NCBI GenBank assembly: GCA_023229575.1
Contig: JALNYZ010000014.1
Coordinates: forward strand, 1-64,000
DNA from: Prolixibacteraceae bacterium
Lineage (GTDB): Bacteria > Bacteroidota > Bacteroidia > Bacteroidales > Prolixibacteraceae
Direction of reading: 5' to 3'
DNA: 64,000 nt
Of this stretch, positions 15,901 through 22,227 are shown piece after piece (the first letter of the stretch is position 1; every line of letters starts with the position of its first letter). The notes under the pieces are model-generated. The model was given only the letters and a program-made list of their open reading frames with translations. It did not search any database and was not told the origin of the DNA. Made by a program: the position numbers and the translations under genes.

Positions 15901-16250
15901 TCTGTTATTCCATCAACGGAATGGTAAACCATGGAGGTACTATTTTCAAGGTTAATGGCATACCAAAAATCCTTGGCCGAGTTAGCGCTAAAAAATGAGA
16001 TGGCACGAACTGAAGGATCATCGGCTTTTATCCATTCAACCCCTTCGTTGAATTTATAGGTTTTGTCAGCCTGGAAAAAGCCTTCATCCTCCTTCAACAT
16101 TACAATTTGCCTGATATTCGATTTGGTTCCTGAATTAACACGAACGAAAGACTGTGCATAGCTTGAAATATGCATACATGCAACCAAAAAAAACCAAAAA
16201 AATATCCTTTGATTGCCACAAAAGATAACATTATGGTGCAAAACAGGCAT
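12918..16250 (-). CDS. sensor histidine kinase with FG-GAP/VCBS and ASPIC-UnbV extracytoplasmic domains
   Basis: A 1110-residue membrane kinase. After a signal peptide (FFWFFLVACMHISSYAQ) comes a ~300-residue beta-rich part, probably a propeller, then seven calcium-binding FG-GAP/VCBS repeats (DFNGDGKIDIF, DIDNDGDEDIY, DVDLDGNADLY, DINEDGLPDLC, DINNDGFPDLF, DFDNDGYQDLY, DLDNDGNIDLY) and an ASPIC/UnbV-like domain (GVHSNRDAIGAKIYLYSK). Two to three membrane helices follow near residues 790-870, then HisKA_3 with the phospho-accepting H in ISRDLHDDLAST (about 918) and an HATPase domain (N in EAIHNIIRH, DDGIGFD). It forms an ATGA-coupled pair with the LuxR-type regulator. The combination of a surface-type repeat sensor with a NarX-class kinase is unusual; the signal may be a glycan, a protein or calcium. 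Confidence 0.85.
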   Translation of the reverse strand: MPVLHHNVIFCGNQRIFFWFFLVACMHISSYAQSFVRVNSGTKSNIRQIVMLKEDEGFFQADKTYKFNEGVEWIKADDPSVRAISFFSANSAKDFWYAINLENSTSMVYHSVDGITESMVGPFGVSIFAFYVSKTNIAFMCSSSEVAVYEKGKYVKIELAPEKAIIKKIIGIDSHNFWILTNKGKLFFFNGTKYRQLLEDKNVNDFVVVDQKKGYALCQNEIIVFDGMHSKCMMTNEKLRDSEKIFVSPKNEIWLIGSQSKILRIRADGLEDLSLKEKFQLSDLSFAGNEDVWIAGTKGVLLYSGKRNLPPFDQGNPGFSSFKLTNFSIDLDNEYGVALEDFNGDGKIDIFSVCISDYNRLYINKFKSEADSAKEIFFREEGFLRKSEGTFDSKSESSYAELKLGVTVADIDNDGDEDIYICYLNSKNKLLINNGSGLFRDVSFQPNRACDNFERSTAAAFADVDLDGNADLYVTSENGSNKLFKNDGTGHFTDITLSAGLETASGGSCAAFSDINEDGLPDLCVTFWYDRNRVYLNETKKGRITFRDITNGTDLCKAMPVKSNGTTFADINNDGFPDLFIANKNEENKIYLNNGKGNFRDVTNNYLEKNIFLSNGGVFADFDNDGYQDLYLSNVGTNVLYKNVSGLFFKDVTSDFGADMSGYSTGSAVGDLDNDGNIDLYVGNFLGGSSKVFMNQSKNTQTLKLKLEGVHSNRDAIGAKIYLYSKDRITRRETLESFQEISGGGGYASISTKEAIFPIMDGIEYFAIIKFPYPKSEVKVENLQPGRLLIREQSGWYAFVNRMGKMVLRTVKNPEILREYLKTAFIFIIIAIYYWRHIRGRSRINWIRKGAIGVIFLGFPFLNLLVIYSASFWLYVIPIFAVIVLLAIVHLITERIQISVALTKQKVILREKISRDLHDDLASTLGSISIYTDTLKRIEGPVQSDFKRLSLKIAELTQSALQSITDIIWMTSPRNDSLQGLLAKVNSHLYETLTDNGIQYHAEINAPDETILMPDELKNDTFLLLKEAIHNIIRHSGAKTVSFLADVKGSTCSISLMDDGIGFDANKLHNDVSHGNGLINMRRRAEESKIELSVLSQSGKGTIIQLLIKI

Positions 16251-16316
16251 TCCTTTATTTCGTCAGTTTGTTCGCTTATTACAAAGATGGAGAAATTCCA
16301 AATACCAGGAACGGAA

Positions 16317-16346
16317 AAAGGCGGAAACATTTGAAGTTCCGCCTTT
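16317..16346 (-). terminator. terminator of the 8-amino-Kdo operon
   Basis: AAAGGCGGAA (16317-16326) and TTCCGCCTTT (16337-16346) form a perfect 10-bp stem with a 10-base loop; read on the minus strand it ends in a run of T. It lies 22 bases after the transaldolase stop. Confidence 0.75.
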
Positions 16347-16367
16347 CCCTTATTGATGACAATTGTA

Positions 16368-17393
16368 TCAACTCAACAAATTCAATTTTACAAGATCCTG
16401 AATATCAAGCATCCCAATCGGCTTTCCCTTTTCAGTAACGATGATGTTATCCACTTGGTTGGCATTAAAGATATCTGTAGCCTTTTGCAGCATTGCCTCA
16501 GCATCAATGGAAATCGCATTGGCAGTCATGCATTCGCCGACCGTAGCCGTAAGGATATGGTCCCCCAATTTACGCATCTGGCGACGAAGGTCTCCATCGG
16601 TAAAGATACCGGCAAGATTCCCCTCTTTTGAGACAACTGAAACAGCGCCCATCCCGGAATCGGTCATTTTCAATAAAGCATCAAGTACTTTGCAATTAAC
16701 GTCAACCACCGGATTGACATCCGAAATAACACTTCTCACTTGAATGGTCATCAATCGTGTATGCTGAAAAAACTGGTCAGTACCAAGTTTGGTCAGGTGA
16801 TTGTCACCCAGCTTTTTCATGATACTCCATGGGATAGTAATGTTGTGTGCGCCAAGTAGCAGGGCATCCTTGATGTGTTCAGGATATCTTACGGAAGAGA
16901 ACATCACTTTTGTGTTGTATTTGTGCTCTTTAATTACATCAATTACCTGCTTGACAAGTCCGAGGGCATCATGTCCCTGATCCTGCATACGACCTACCAG
17001 GATGCAGACGTATGTTGCACCTGCTACCAAAGCCAAATAGGCTTGCTGAATATTGTAAACGAGATGGAGATTAACAAGAAATCCCTTGTTTCGCAACTTC
17101 TTACAGGCTTTTATCCCTTCAAGATTAACAGGAATTTTAAAAACTGTCTTGTTTATATCCAATCCCAAAGCCAATAAACGTTCAGCTTCAGCGACAATTT
17201 CCTCAGCGGTTTCGCCCAATGCTTCTATCATCAATATGGGAACCATTTGAGACAATTTAACGATTGCACCATCGATATCTGTGATCCCATTTTTGTGCAT
17301 GAATGTTGGTGTTGTTGTTACACCATCAATGATCCCCAGCTTAAGGGCTTCTTCAATTTCGGCCATGTTGGCCGAGTCAAGAAAAAATTCCAT
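16368..17393 (-). CDS. transaldolase-like aldolase fused to a CBS-domain pair
   Basis: A 341-residue fusion. Residues 1-~217 are a small-type transaldolase/fructose-6-phosphate-aldolase barrel (MEFFLDSANMAEIEEAL, GIIDGVTTTPT, Schiff-base lysine K86 in TVFKIPVNLEG, LVAGATYVCILVGRMQDQG). Two usual features differ: the TTNP motif reads TTTP, and the aromatic residue before V-G/N-R is leucine. Residues ~224-341 are two CBS domains with GIFTDGDLRR, the motif also present in the arabinose-5-phosphate isomerase KdsD. The gene is last in the kdnA-kdnB-kdsA operon, 12 bases after kdsA. I infer a role in supplying or controlling the sugar-phosphate precursor of Kdo (arabinose 5-phosphate), with the CBS pair binding a nucleotide such as CMP-Kdo or ATP; ordinary transaldolase activity is the alternative. 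Confidence 0.8.
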   Translation of the reverse strand: MEFFLDSANMAEIEEALKLGIIDGVTTTPTFMHKNGITDIDGAIVKLSQMVPILMIEALGETAEEIVAEAERLLALGLDINKTVFKIPVNLEGIKACKKLRNKGFLVNLHLVYNIQQAYLALVAGATYVCILVGRMQDQGHDALGLVKQVIDVIKEHKYNTKVMFSSVRYPEHIKDALLLGAHNITIPWSIMKKLGDNHLTKLGTDQFFQHTRLMTIQVRSVISDVNPVVDVNCKVLDALLKMTDSGMGAVSVVSKEGNLAGIFTDGDLRRQMRKLGDHILTATVGECMTANAISIDAEAMLQKATDIFNANQVDNIIVTEKGKPIGMLDIQDLVKLNLLS

Positions 17394-17405
17394 ATAATTT
17401 AAGTA

Positions 17406-18242
17406 TTAAAATTTTGGCCTGTATTTTACTTCTACCTCGTGAATTTCGATGAGCGGTTTCAGGAATTCTGTCACATCTGCAATACACATCTGACTGGCCG
17501 CATCACACAAAGCACGTGACGGATCAGGGTGTACCTCTAAGAATAGCCCATCAATTCCGGCAGCAACACCTGCACGGGCAAGCGTTGGTATGAATTCCCT
17601 GGAGCCACCTGCAGGATCCGAACTTGGGATACCATATTTACGGATGGAATGGGTTACATCAAAAACAACCGGGTATCCTGTTGTACGCAAATGGTAAAAA
17701 CTCCTGGGGTCAACAATCAGGTCATTGTAACCGAATGTATAGCCGCGTTCAGTTACCATGATGTTGAAATTACCGGCCTGTTCAACCTTTTTGACAGGTT
17801 TTATCATGTTTTCCGGCGCCAGAAACTGACCGTGTTTCAGGTTGATGACCTTACCGGTTTTGGCTGCTTCGACCACAAGGGTGGTCTGCATAACCAGGTA
17901 GGCTGGAATCTGAATAATGTCAACAACTTCCGCGGCAGCTGCAATCTGATCGGGGTAATGGATATCTGTAATCAACGGAACATTGAATTGTTCTTTGATC
18001 TTTTGAAGCATGGCAAGCCCCTTCTCCATTCCCGGACCGGTATAAAAATCAGTTGAGCTACGGTTATCTTTTTGAAACGAGGATTTGTATATCAGTGGCA
18101 GATCTAATTTCTGTGACAATCCCACCAAAAATTCGGCAGTATCCATCATGGTTTTCTCATCTTCGACCACACAGGGGCCGGCAATCAGAAATAGCTTGTC
18201 TGCGCCACACTCAATGTTTCCAACATTAATTATCTTCTTCAT
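17406..18242 (-). CDS. kdsA: 3-deoxy-8-phosphooctulonate synthase
   Basis: A 278-residue KdsA, which condenses phosphoenolpyruvate with D-arabinose 5-phosphate to Kdo 8-phosphate in lipid A-core synthesis. Conserved parts are FLIAGPCVVEDEKTMM, YKSSFQKDNRSSTDFYTGPGMEKGL, TDIHYPDQIAAAAEVVDIIQIPAYL, GQFLAPENMIKPVKK and DVTHSIRKYGIPSSDPAGGSREFIPTLARA. Length is normal. It lies 10 bases after kdnB and 12 bases before the transaldolase-CBS gene, so all four are one operon. KdsD, KdsC and KdsB are not in the window. Confidence 0.93.
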   Translation of the reverse strand: MKKIINVGNIECGADKLFLIAGPCVVEDEKTMMDTAEFLVGLSQKLDLPLIYKSSFQKDNRSSTDFYTGPGMEKGLAMLQKIKEQFNVPLITDIHYPDQIAAAAEVVDIIQIPAYLVMQTTLVVEAAKTGKVINLKHGQFLAPENMIKPVKKVEQAGNFNIMVTERGYTFGYNDLIVDPRSFYHLRTTGYPVVFDVTHSIRKYGIPSSDPAGGSREFIPTLARAGVAAGIDGLFLEVHPDPSRALCDAASQMCIADVTEFLKPLIEIHEVEVKYRPKF

Positions 18243-18252
18243 TATCTATATT

Positions 18253-19329
18253 TTACATTTTCATCAACAATCCGCGAAGCTTTTCACGGGTGATAATTTT
18301 CTGCCAGTCCGGTCCGCAGACATGCGCCCACATAAAGATAAGCGTCAGCGAAACATCGATCATTTGTTCAATCTCTTCCGGTGTACGGTTGGCATTGAAT
18401 CCAACCGGAAGCTCTATGTTGTTGTTTTTCATCATGGCCCTGAACTCTTTTACCCCTTCCGGATAAAACTCATCGAGTTGGTTGAAAACAATACAGTTGC
18501 CAAGTCCGTGATGAACACCTGTAACAGTAGCCAATCCATATGAAATGGCATGACAGGCCCCTACTTCAGAATAGGTTAATGAGAGTCCTCCCAAATAGGA
18601 GGCAATCATCAGTTTTTCATCATTCTCCGGGGTACGGCTATTTTCACTCAAAAAGATTTCCCTGCAAAGTTTCAATGATTCATTTCCCAGAGAATCGCCC
18701 ATTACCGTTTTACGGTGACCATTGAAGGCCTCAATATTGTGGATGTAACAGTCCATGGCAGTATAAAACCGCTGAGGATCCGGCACAGAAGCTATCAGTG
18801 CAGGATCCAACACCAGCTGGTCGGCAGGAGTGAAATTACCCTTGATTCCCAATTTCTTTATCGGCCCTGTCAGCACTGTTGTCATGGAAACTTCGGCGCC
18901 ACAACCAGAAATGGTCGGAACAACCGTACAATGTATCCCTTTATTTTTGATCAGATCAAGTCCCTGGTACAAGGCAGAGGAACCTTCATTCGTAAACATG
19001 AGGCGGGTCGCTTTGGCATAATCCATGACACTGCCGCCACCCATGCCTACCACAGAAACAGGAGTTCCTTTACCCAGGCTTTTTACCTCAGCAACGATCT
19101 CATCCACAATCTTTGTTTTGGGTTCTTCTTTTACTTCAATAACTTTCAGGATATCCTGCGGATGCATAGGAATCCGTTTCATGAAATCTTTTCCCAAGAA
19201 ATATTCGTCAACCAGAAAAAGGACAAAGGAGTCCTCGTTGACCCTTAATTCGCTCAATACGTCATCAAGTTGATCGAAACTATATCTGCCATACAGGATA
19301 CGCCCGACAGCTTTTAAATTTCTAAACAT
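18253..19329 (-). CDS. kdnB: 3-deoxy-D-manno-octulosonate 8-oxidase, iron-dependent alcohol dehydrogenase family
   Basis: A 358-residue type III alcohol dehydrogenase that closely follows the Shewanella KdnB sequence as I remember it: VSVVGMGGGSVMDYAKATRLMFTN, VPTISGCGAEVSMTTVLTGP, FTPADQLVLDPALIASVP, YTAMDCYIHNIEAFNG, CHAISYGLATVTGVHHGLGNCIVFNQLDEFYPEG and the end TREKLRGLLMKM. KdnB oxidises the C8 hydroxyl of Kdo to an aldehyde for the transaminase KdnA, giving 8-amino-8-deoxy-Kdo. The metal-binding histidines (HAISYG, HHGLGN) are present. The gene starts 8 bases after kdnA; operon order matches the pathway. Confidence 0.88.
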   Translation of the reverse strand: MFRNLKAVGRILYGRYSFDQLDDVLSELRVNEDSFVLFLVDEYFLGKDFMKRIPMHPQDILKVIEVKEEPKTKIVDEIVAEVKSLGKGTPVSVVGMGGGSVMDYAKATRLMFTNEGSSALYQGLDLIKNKGIHCTVVPTISGCGAEVSMTTVLTGPIKKLGIKGNFTPADQLVLDPALIASVPDPQRFYTAMDCYIHNIEAFNGHRKTVMGDSLGNESLKLCREIFLSENSRTPENDEKLMIASYLGGLSLTYSEVGACHAISYGLATVTGVHHGLGNCIVFNQLDEFYPEGVKEFRAMMKNNNIELPVGFNANRTPEEIEQMIDVSLTLIFMWAHVCGPDWQKIITREKLRGLLMKM

Positions 19330-19337
19330 ATATTGTT

Positions 19338-20531
19338 CTATTTAAGTGCATTTTTAAGCGCTGACCTCATTTTGGTGGTCAGTGCGTGTAAATCCTCTTC
19401 GCTCCAGTTTACCATGATTTGGGTCATCATCAGACGTTGCATAATGGCATCCGACTGAGGAACTTCCAGCTTTCTGTAGTCAGGAGCATTGTTTATTTTC
19501 ATAACAGGAAGGTTAAAGATAGACTTCATCTCCTTCAAATGTCCCCACTGACGGTGGTAATGGAAATTATTCCTGTACCAGTAGGAGGCGCTCAATCCCT
19601 CTTTTTGGAACTCTTCAAATGTCCTGACAGCTTTCTCGTTGTCGGGAAGGAAGAAAGAGAGAAATGTGGCTGAATCCCCGCTTTCATCCGGAACAAGCCG
19701 TGTTTTAACTTCCGGAAACTCCAGAAGTACTTGTTTCAAAATATGTTGGTGTGACTTTTGTTTCTCAATCATGTAGGGCAGTTTACGGAGTTGCGCAAGC
19801 ACAACCGCTGCGCCAAGCTCTGAACCACGGTAGTTGTATCCAAGGATCGGATGCTGCTCTGCTCCTCTTGCCTCACCAATATGGTCGTGACCATGGTCGG
19901 AATATTTGTGCGCACGGTCGTAGAGTTCATCATCATTGGTAGCAATGGCTCCCCCCTCACCGGCAGTGATAATCTTGTAATAGTCGAAAGAGAATGCCGA
20001 CATCTTACCGAAATTCCCAAGCATTTTGCCTTTGTAACTTCCGCCGAGTGCAGGGGCTGCATCTTCTACCAGGATAATGTTGTGCTTGTTACAAACAGCA
20101 AGAATTTCGTCCATTTTAGCCATTGATCCAAAAACCTGAATCAATAATACTGCTTTGGTGCGGGGTGTAATTACTTTTTCAATCCCTTCCGGACTCAGAC
20201 ACAAGGTTTCGTCAATTTCTGCAAAAACCGGGATGGCCCCGGCCAAAAGGACTGCCTCAATAGGAGCGATGAATCCATATGGCGGAACGATCACTTCGTC
20301 ACCATACCCAATCCCGCAGCAGGCCAGGGATATGGAGTCGGCAGCAGTACCACTGGCACAAAAATGGGTATGTTTGACACCCAAATAGGCGCTGAACTCC
20401 TGTTCGAAAATTTTGGCTTTAAATACTCCATTTCTTTGAGCATCATGATTGTAGCGAAAAAGTACGCCTGTTTCCAAAACATCCATCACCTCTTTGCGCT
20501 CTTCCTGTCCGAATAGTTCGGTACCTGCCAT
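19338..20531 (-). CDS. kdnA: 8-amino-3,8-dideoxy-D-manno-octulosonate transaminase
   Basis: A 397-residue DegT/DnrJ-family PLP aminotransferase. It carries HFCASGTAADSISLACCGIG, GDEVIVPPYGFIAPIEAVLLAGAIPVFAEIDETLCLSPEGIE, VEDAAPALGGSYKGK and the PLP lysine K186 in SFDYYKIITAGEGGAI; the FAEIDETLCLSPEGIE stretch is the one I associate with Shewanella KdnA. It transfers an amino group (from glutamate) to the C8 aldehyde made by KdnB. The product 8-amino-Kdo replaces Kdo in LPS and adds a positive charge, which in Shewanella is linked to envelope barrier function. First gene of a four-gene operon. Confidence 0.88.
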   Translation of the reverse strand: MAGTELFGQEERKEVMDVLETGVLFRYNHDAQRNGVFKAKIFEQEFSAYLGVKHTHFCASGTAADSISLACCGIGYGDEVIVPPYGFIAPIEAVLLAGAIPVFAEIDETLCLSPEGIEKVITPRTKAVLLIQVFGSMAKMDEILAVCNKHNIILVEDAAPALGGSYKGKMLGNFGKMSAFSFDYYKIITAGEGGAIATNDDELYDRAHKYSDHGHDHIGEARGAEQHPILGYNYRGSELGAAVVLAQLRKLPYMIEKQKSHQHILKQVLLEFPEVKTRLVPDESGDSATFLSFFLPDNEKAVRTFEEFQKEGLSASYWYRNNFHYHRQWGHLKEMKSIFNLPVMKINNAPDYRKLEVPQSDAIMQRLMMTQIMVNWSEEDLHALTTKMRSALKNALK

Positions 20532-20715
20532 ATTTAATTTGTTAACCTAGTAAAAAGTAAATTTTTTCGCAAGAATCATGCCAGACTATTCGGGTTTCCG
20601 GAATAAAGTTTCACTTACATCAGGGAAAACCAATCATTTGCCCAACAAATAGTGCGTAAAATTACAATAATTTTTTGAGATGTTGTGTTAATGTTCCCTA
20701 ATTGAAGAAAGCAGA

Positions 20716-20746
20716 AAAGGCAACCGACTGTAAATCAATTGCCTTT
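20716..20746 (-). terminator. terminator after tRNA-Leu
   Basis: AAAGGCAA (20716-20723) pairs with TTGCCTTT (20739-20746); read on the minus strand the hairpin ends in TTTTC, ten bases or so past the tRNA 3' end. Confidence 0.65.
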
Positions 20747-20756
20747 ATTTTATTAG

Positions 20757-20840
20757 TGCCCAGAACAAGACTCGAACTTGCACACCGTAACCGGCACCAG
20801 CCCCTCAAGCTGGCGTGTCTACCAATTTCACCATCTGGGC
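20757..20840 (-). tRNA. tRNA-Leu (GAG)
   Basis: On the minus strand an 84-base cloverleaf can be drawn: acceptor stem GCCCAGA/TCTGGGC with discriminator A, D-arm with GGTGAAATTGGTAGACAC, anticodon stem CCAGC/GCTGG around loop TTGAGGG (anticodon GAG), a class II variable arm (TGCCGGTTACGGTG) and the T-loop GTTCGAGTC. CCA is not encoded. Confidence 0.95.
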
Positions 20841-20916
20841 AGAACTTTTTAGCGAGTGCAAATGTATAAAAAAAAACAAAAGCCCACCCTCTCATCCAAC
20901 AAAAAAGGAGCATTTG

Positions 20917-21303
20917 TCACTTGCTGTATTCGCAGCTGTATTTTATCTCCAGGACGATCCCTTCGTTGCTAACTTTAAATTGAGTTATCTCCGACTTGAG
21001 AACTTTCGGCGCATTAAAACTTTCATATTGAAATTGCCCGGTGTTGATGGGTGTCTCTTTGAGCATCACCCGCTTCTGATAAGTTCTTAGGGTTCCGCCT
21101 CCAATCAAATTTTCAATATGGGTAGGAGCGCCCTTCACGGCCATTACCCCTAAAAAGGATTTCCCCTTGTACTCCCTGTTCAGCTTGGATTCAATCGAAC
21201 ATCCAACCAATAAAAGTGTGGCAACAAAGAGCAAAATAGATTTGCTCACTACATTATTCCTATTCAGATCCCTTGTACAAAGCAGTACTTCCAGTATTTT
21301 CAA
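20917..21303 (-). CDS. small lipoprotein of unknown function
   Basis: A 128-residue protein with a lipoprotein signal peptide: SKSILLFVATLLLVGCSIE, with the lipobox cysteine at about residue 35. The mature part (about 93 residues) is beta-rich with no family I recognise. A start at ATG 21303 leaves an 18-residue extension before the hydrophobic segment; a later non-ATG start would give a more usual signal peptide. It follows the tRNA on the same strand and is probably an independent gene in the envelope. Confidence 0.55.
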   Translation of the reverse strand: MKILEVLLCTRDLNRNNVVSKSILLFVATLLLVGCSIESKLNREYKGKSFLGVMAVKGAPTHIENLIGGGTLRTYQKRVMLKETPINTGQFQYESFNAPKVLKSEITQFKVSNEGIVLEIKYSCEYSK

Positions 21304-21371
21304 TGTTATGAAGTTTTAGTCCCGAAATTTAGCTAGATTTGAAACAGCTATTTGAATCATATCGAAAAAAA

Positions 21372-22115
21372 TCACCAATCAACAGACTTTTGTTTGAGCG
21401 ATCTGTATTTAAAGCCATTGTTTAAAACGTACATCGGATTGATGAGAACGATCAACCCCTTTTCATACCAGGTGAAACCGTTTCTGCTCATCCTGATGGT
21501 TGCACGATGGGCCAACTCCCCAAAAACGATACCAGTTATTGGCGTCACAATTATATCCTGGATACTTGGTTGTTCAAAAAATGCCTCCGTGAAGTACTCC
21601 CAAAACATGGAATGACCAAAACAAAAGAGGGAAGATTGAACAATGGAGGCATTTTGCGATCGCACGGCATTGTAAAAATAGGCTCCCTGATAAGGATGTC
21701 CAACATAATTTACTATCCACAGGTCATTATCAAGAACGGGGGGATCTTTGTACGCCCGTTTAAAATTATTCAGACAGTTCTTTAGTGTTAACTCACTCCT
21801 ATCCCAATTACTGATACTCTTCGGGGACACATACAAAAAAGCGGAACTGCATATTTCAAATCCAAATACAAAGAGGGAACCTCTCCAAGCCTTGGTGCCA
21901 AATTTGGCGTGCTTGTTCCGCATTGGATAGTAACCTGCAACAGAATCTGACGAATTATAACCAATCAAGGACTTATCCTGTAAATTAGCCTGAAATTTCG
22001 CTTTGCTGCACAAACTTTCACGAAGTTCCCAACTCCTCAAATCCCGAGGAAATACTTTACATTGGGTTTCAACCGCAAAAAAAAGCAATAATGTTATGAG
22101 GAATCGATGGTGCAT
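21372..22115 (-). CDS. DUF3943-type envelope protein
   Basis: A 247-residue exported protein with a signal peptide (MHHRFLITLLLFFAVETQC). The centre carries the DUF3943 hallmark NYVGHPYQGAYFYNAVR and FGHSMFWEYFTEAFFEQPSIQDIIVTPITGIVFGELAH, a helical membrane-associated motif widespread in Bacteroidota and of unknown role, likely in the outer membrane. It is shorter than many DUF3943 members (which often exceed 400 residues), lacking the C-terminal barrel-like part. Convergent or co-directional operon membership with the neighbouring lipoprotein is uncertain. Confidence 0.7.
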   Translation of the reverse strand: MHHRFLITLLLFFAVETQCKVFPRDLRSWELRESLCSKAKFQANLQDKSLIGYNSSDSVAGYYPMRNKHAKFGTKAWRGSLFVFGFEICSSAFLYVSPKSISNWDRSELTLKNCLNNFKRAYKDPPVLDNDLWIVNYVGHPYQGAYFYNAVRSQNASIVQSSLFCFGHSMFWEYFTEAFFEQPSIQDIIVTPITGIVFGELAHRATIRMSRNGFTWYEKGLIVLINPMYVLNNGFKYRSLKQKSVDW

Positions 22116-22227
22116 TGAATTTTAAGGATAAATTATCATTTAAAATCCTCACTTAAAAATAGCTACAATTCAAAACAAAACCAATTTCCTGTTCCGTTAT
22201 TTCATTAATCCGGTAAATCAAATACTG

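Noticed and set aside
12277..20482. Many plus-strand open frames of 60-180 codons opposite the kinase, kdn and kdsA genes
   Set aside because: They are antisense shadows of strongly conserved minus-strand genes and contain no recognisable domain.
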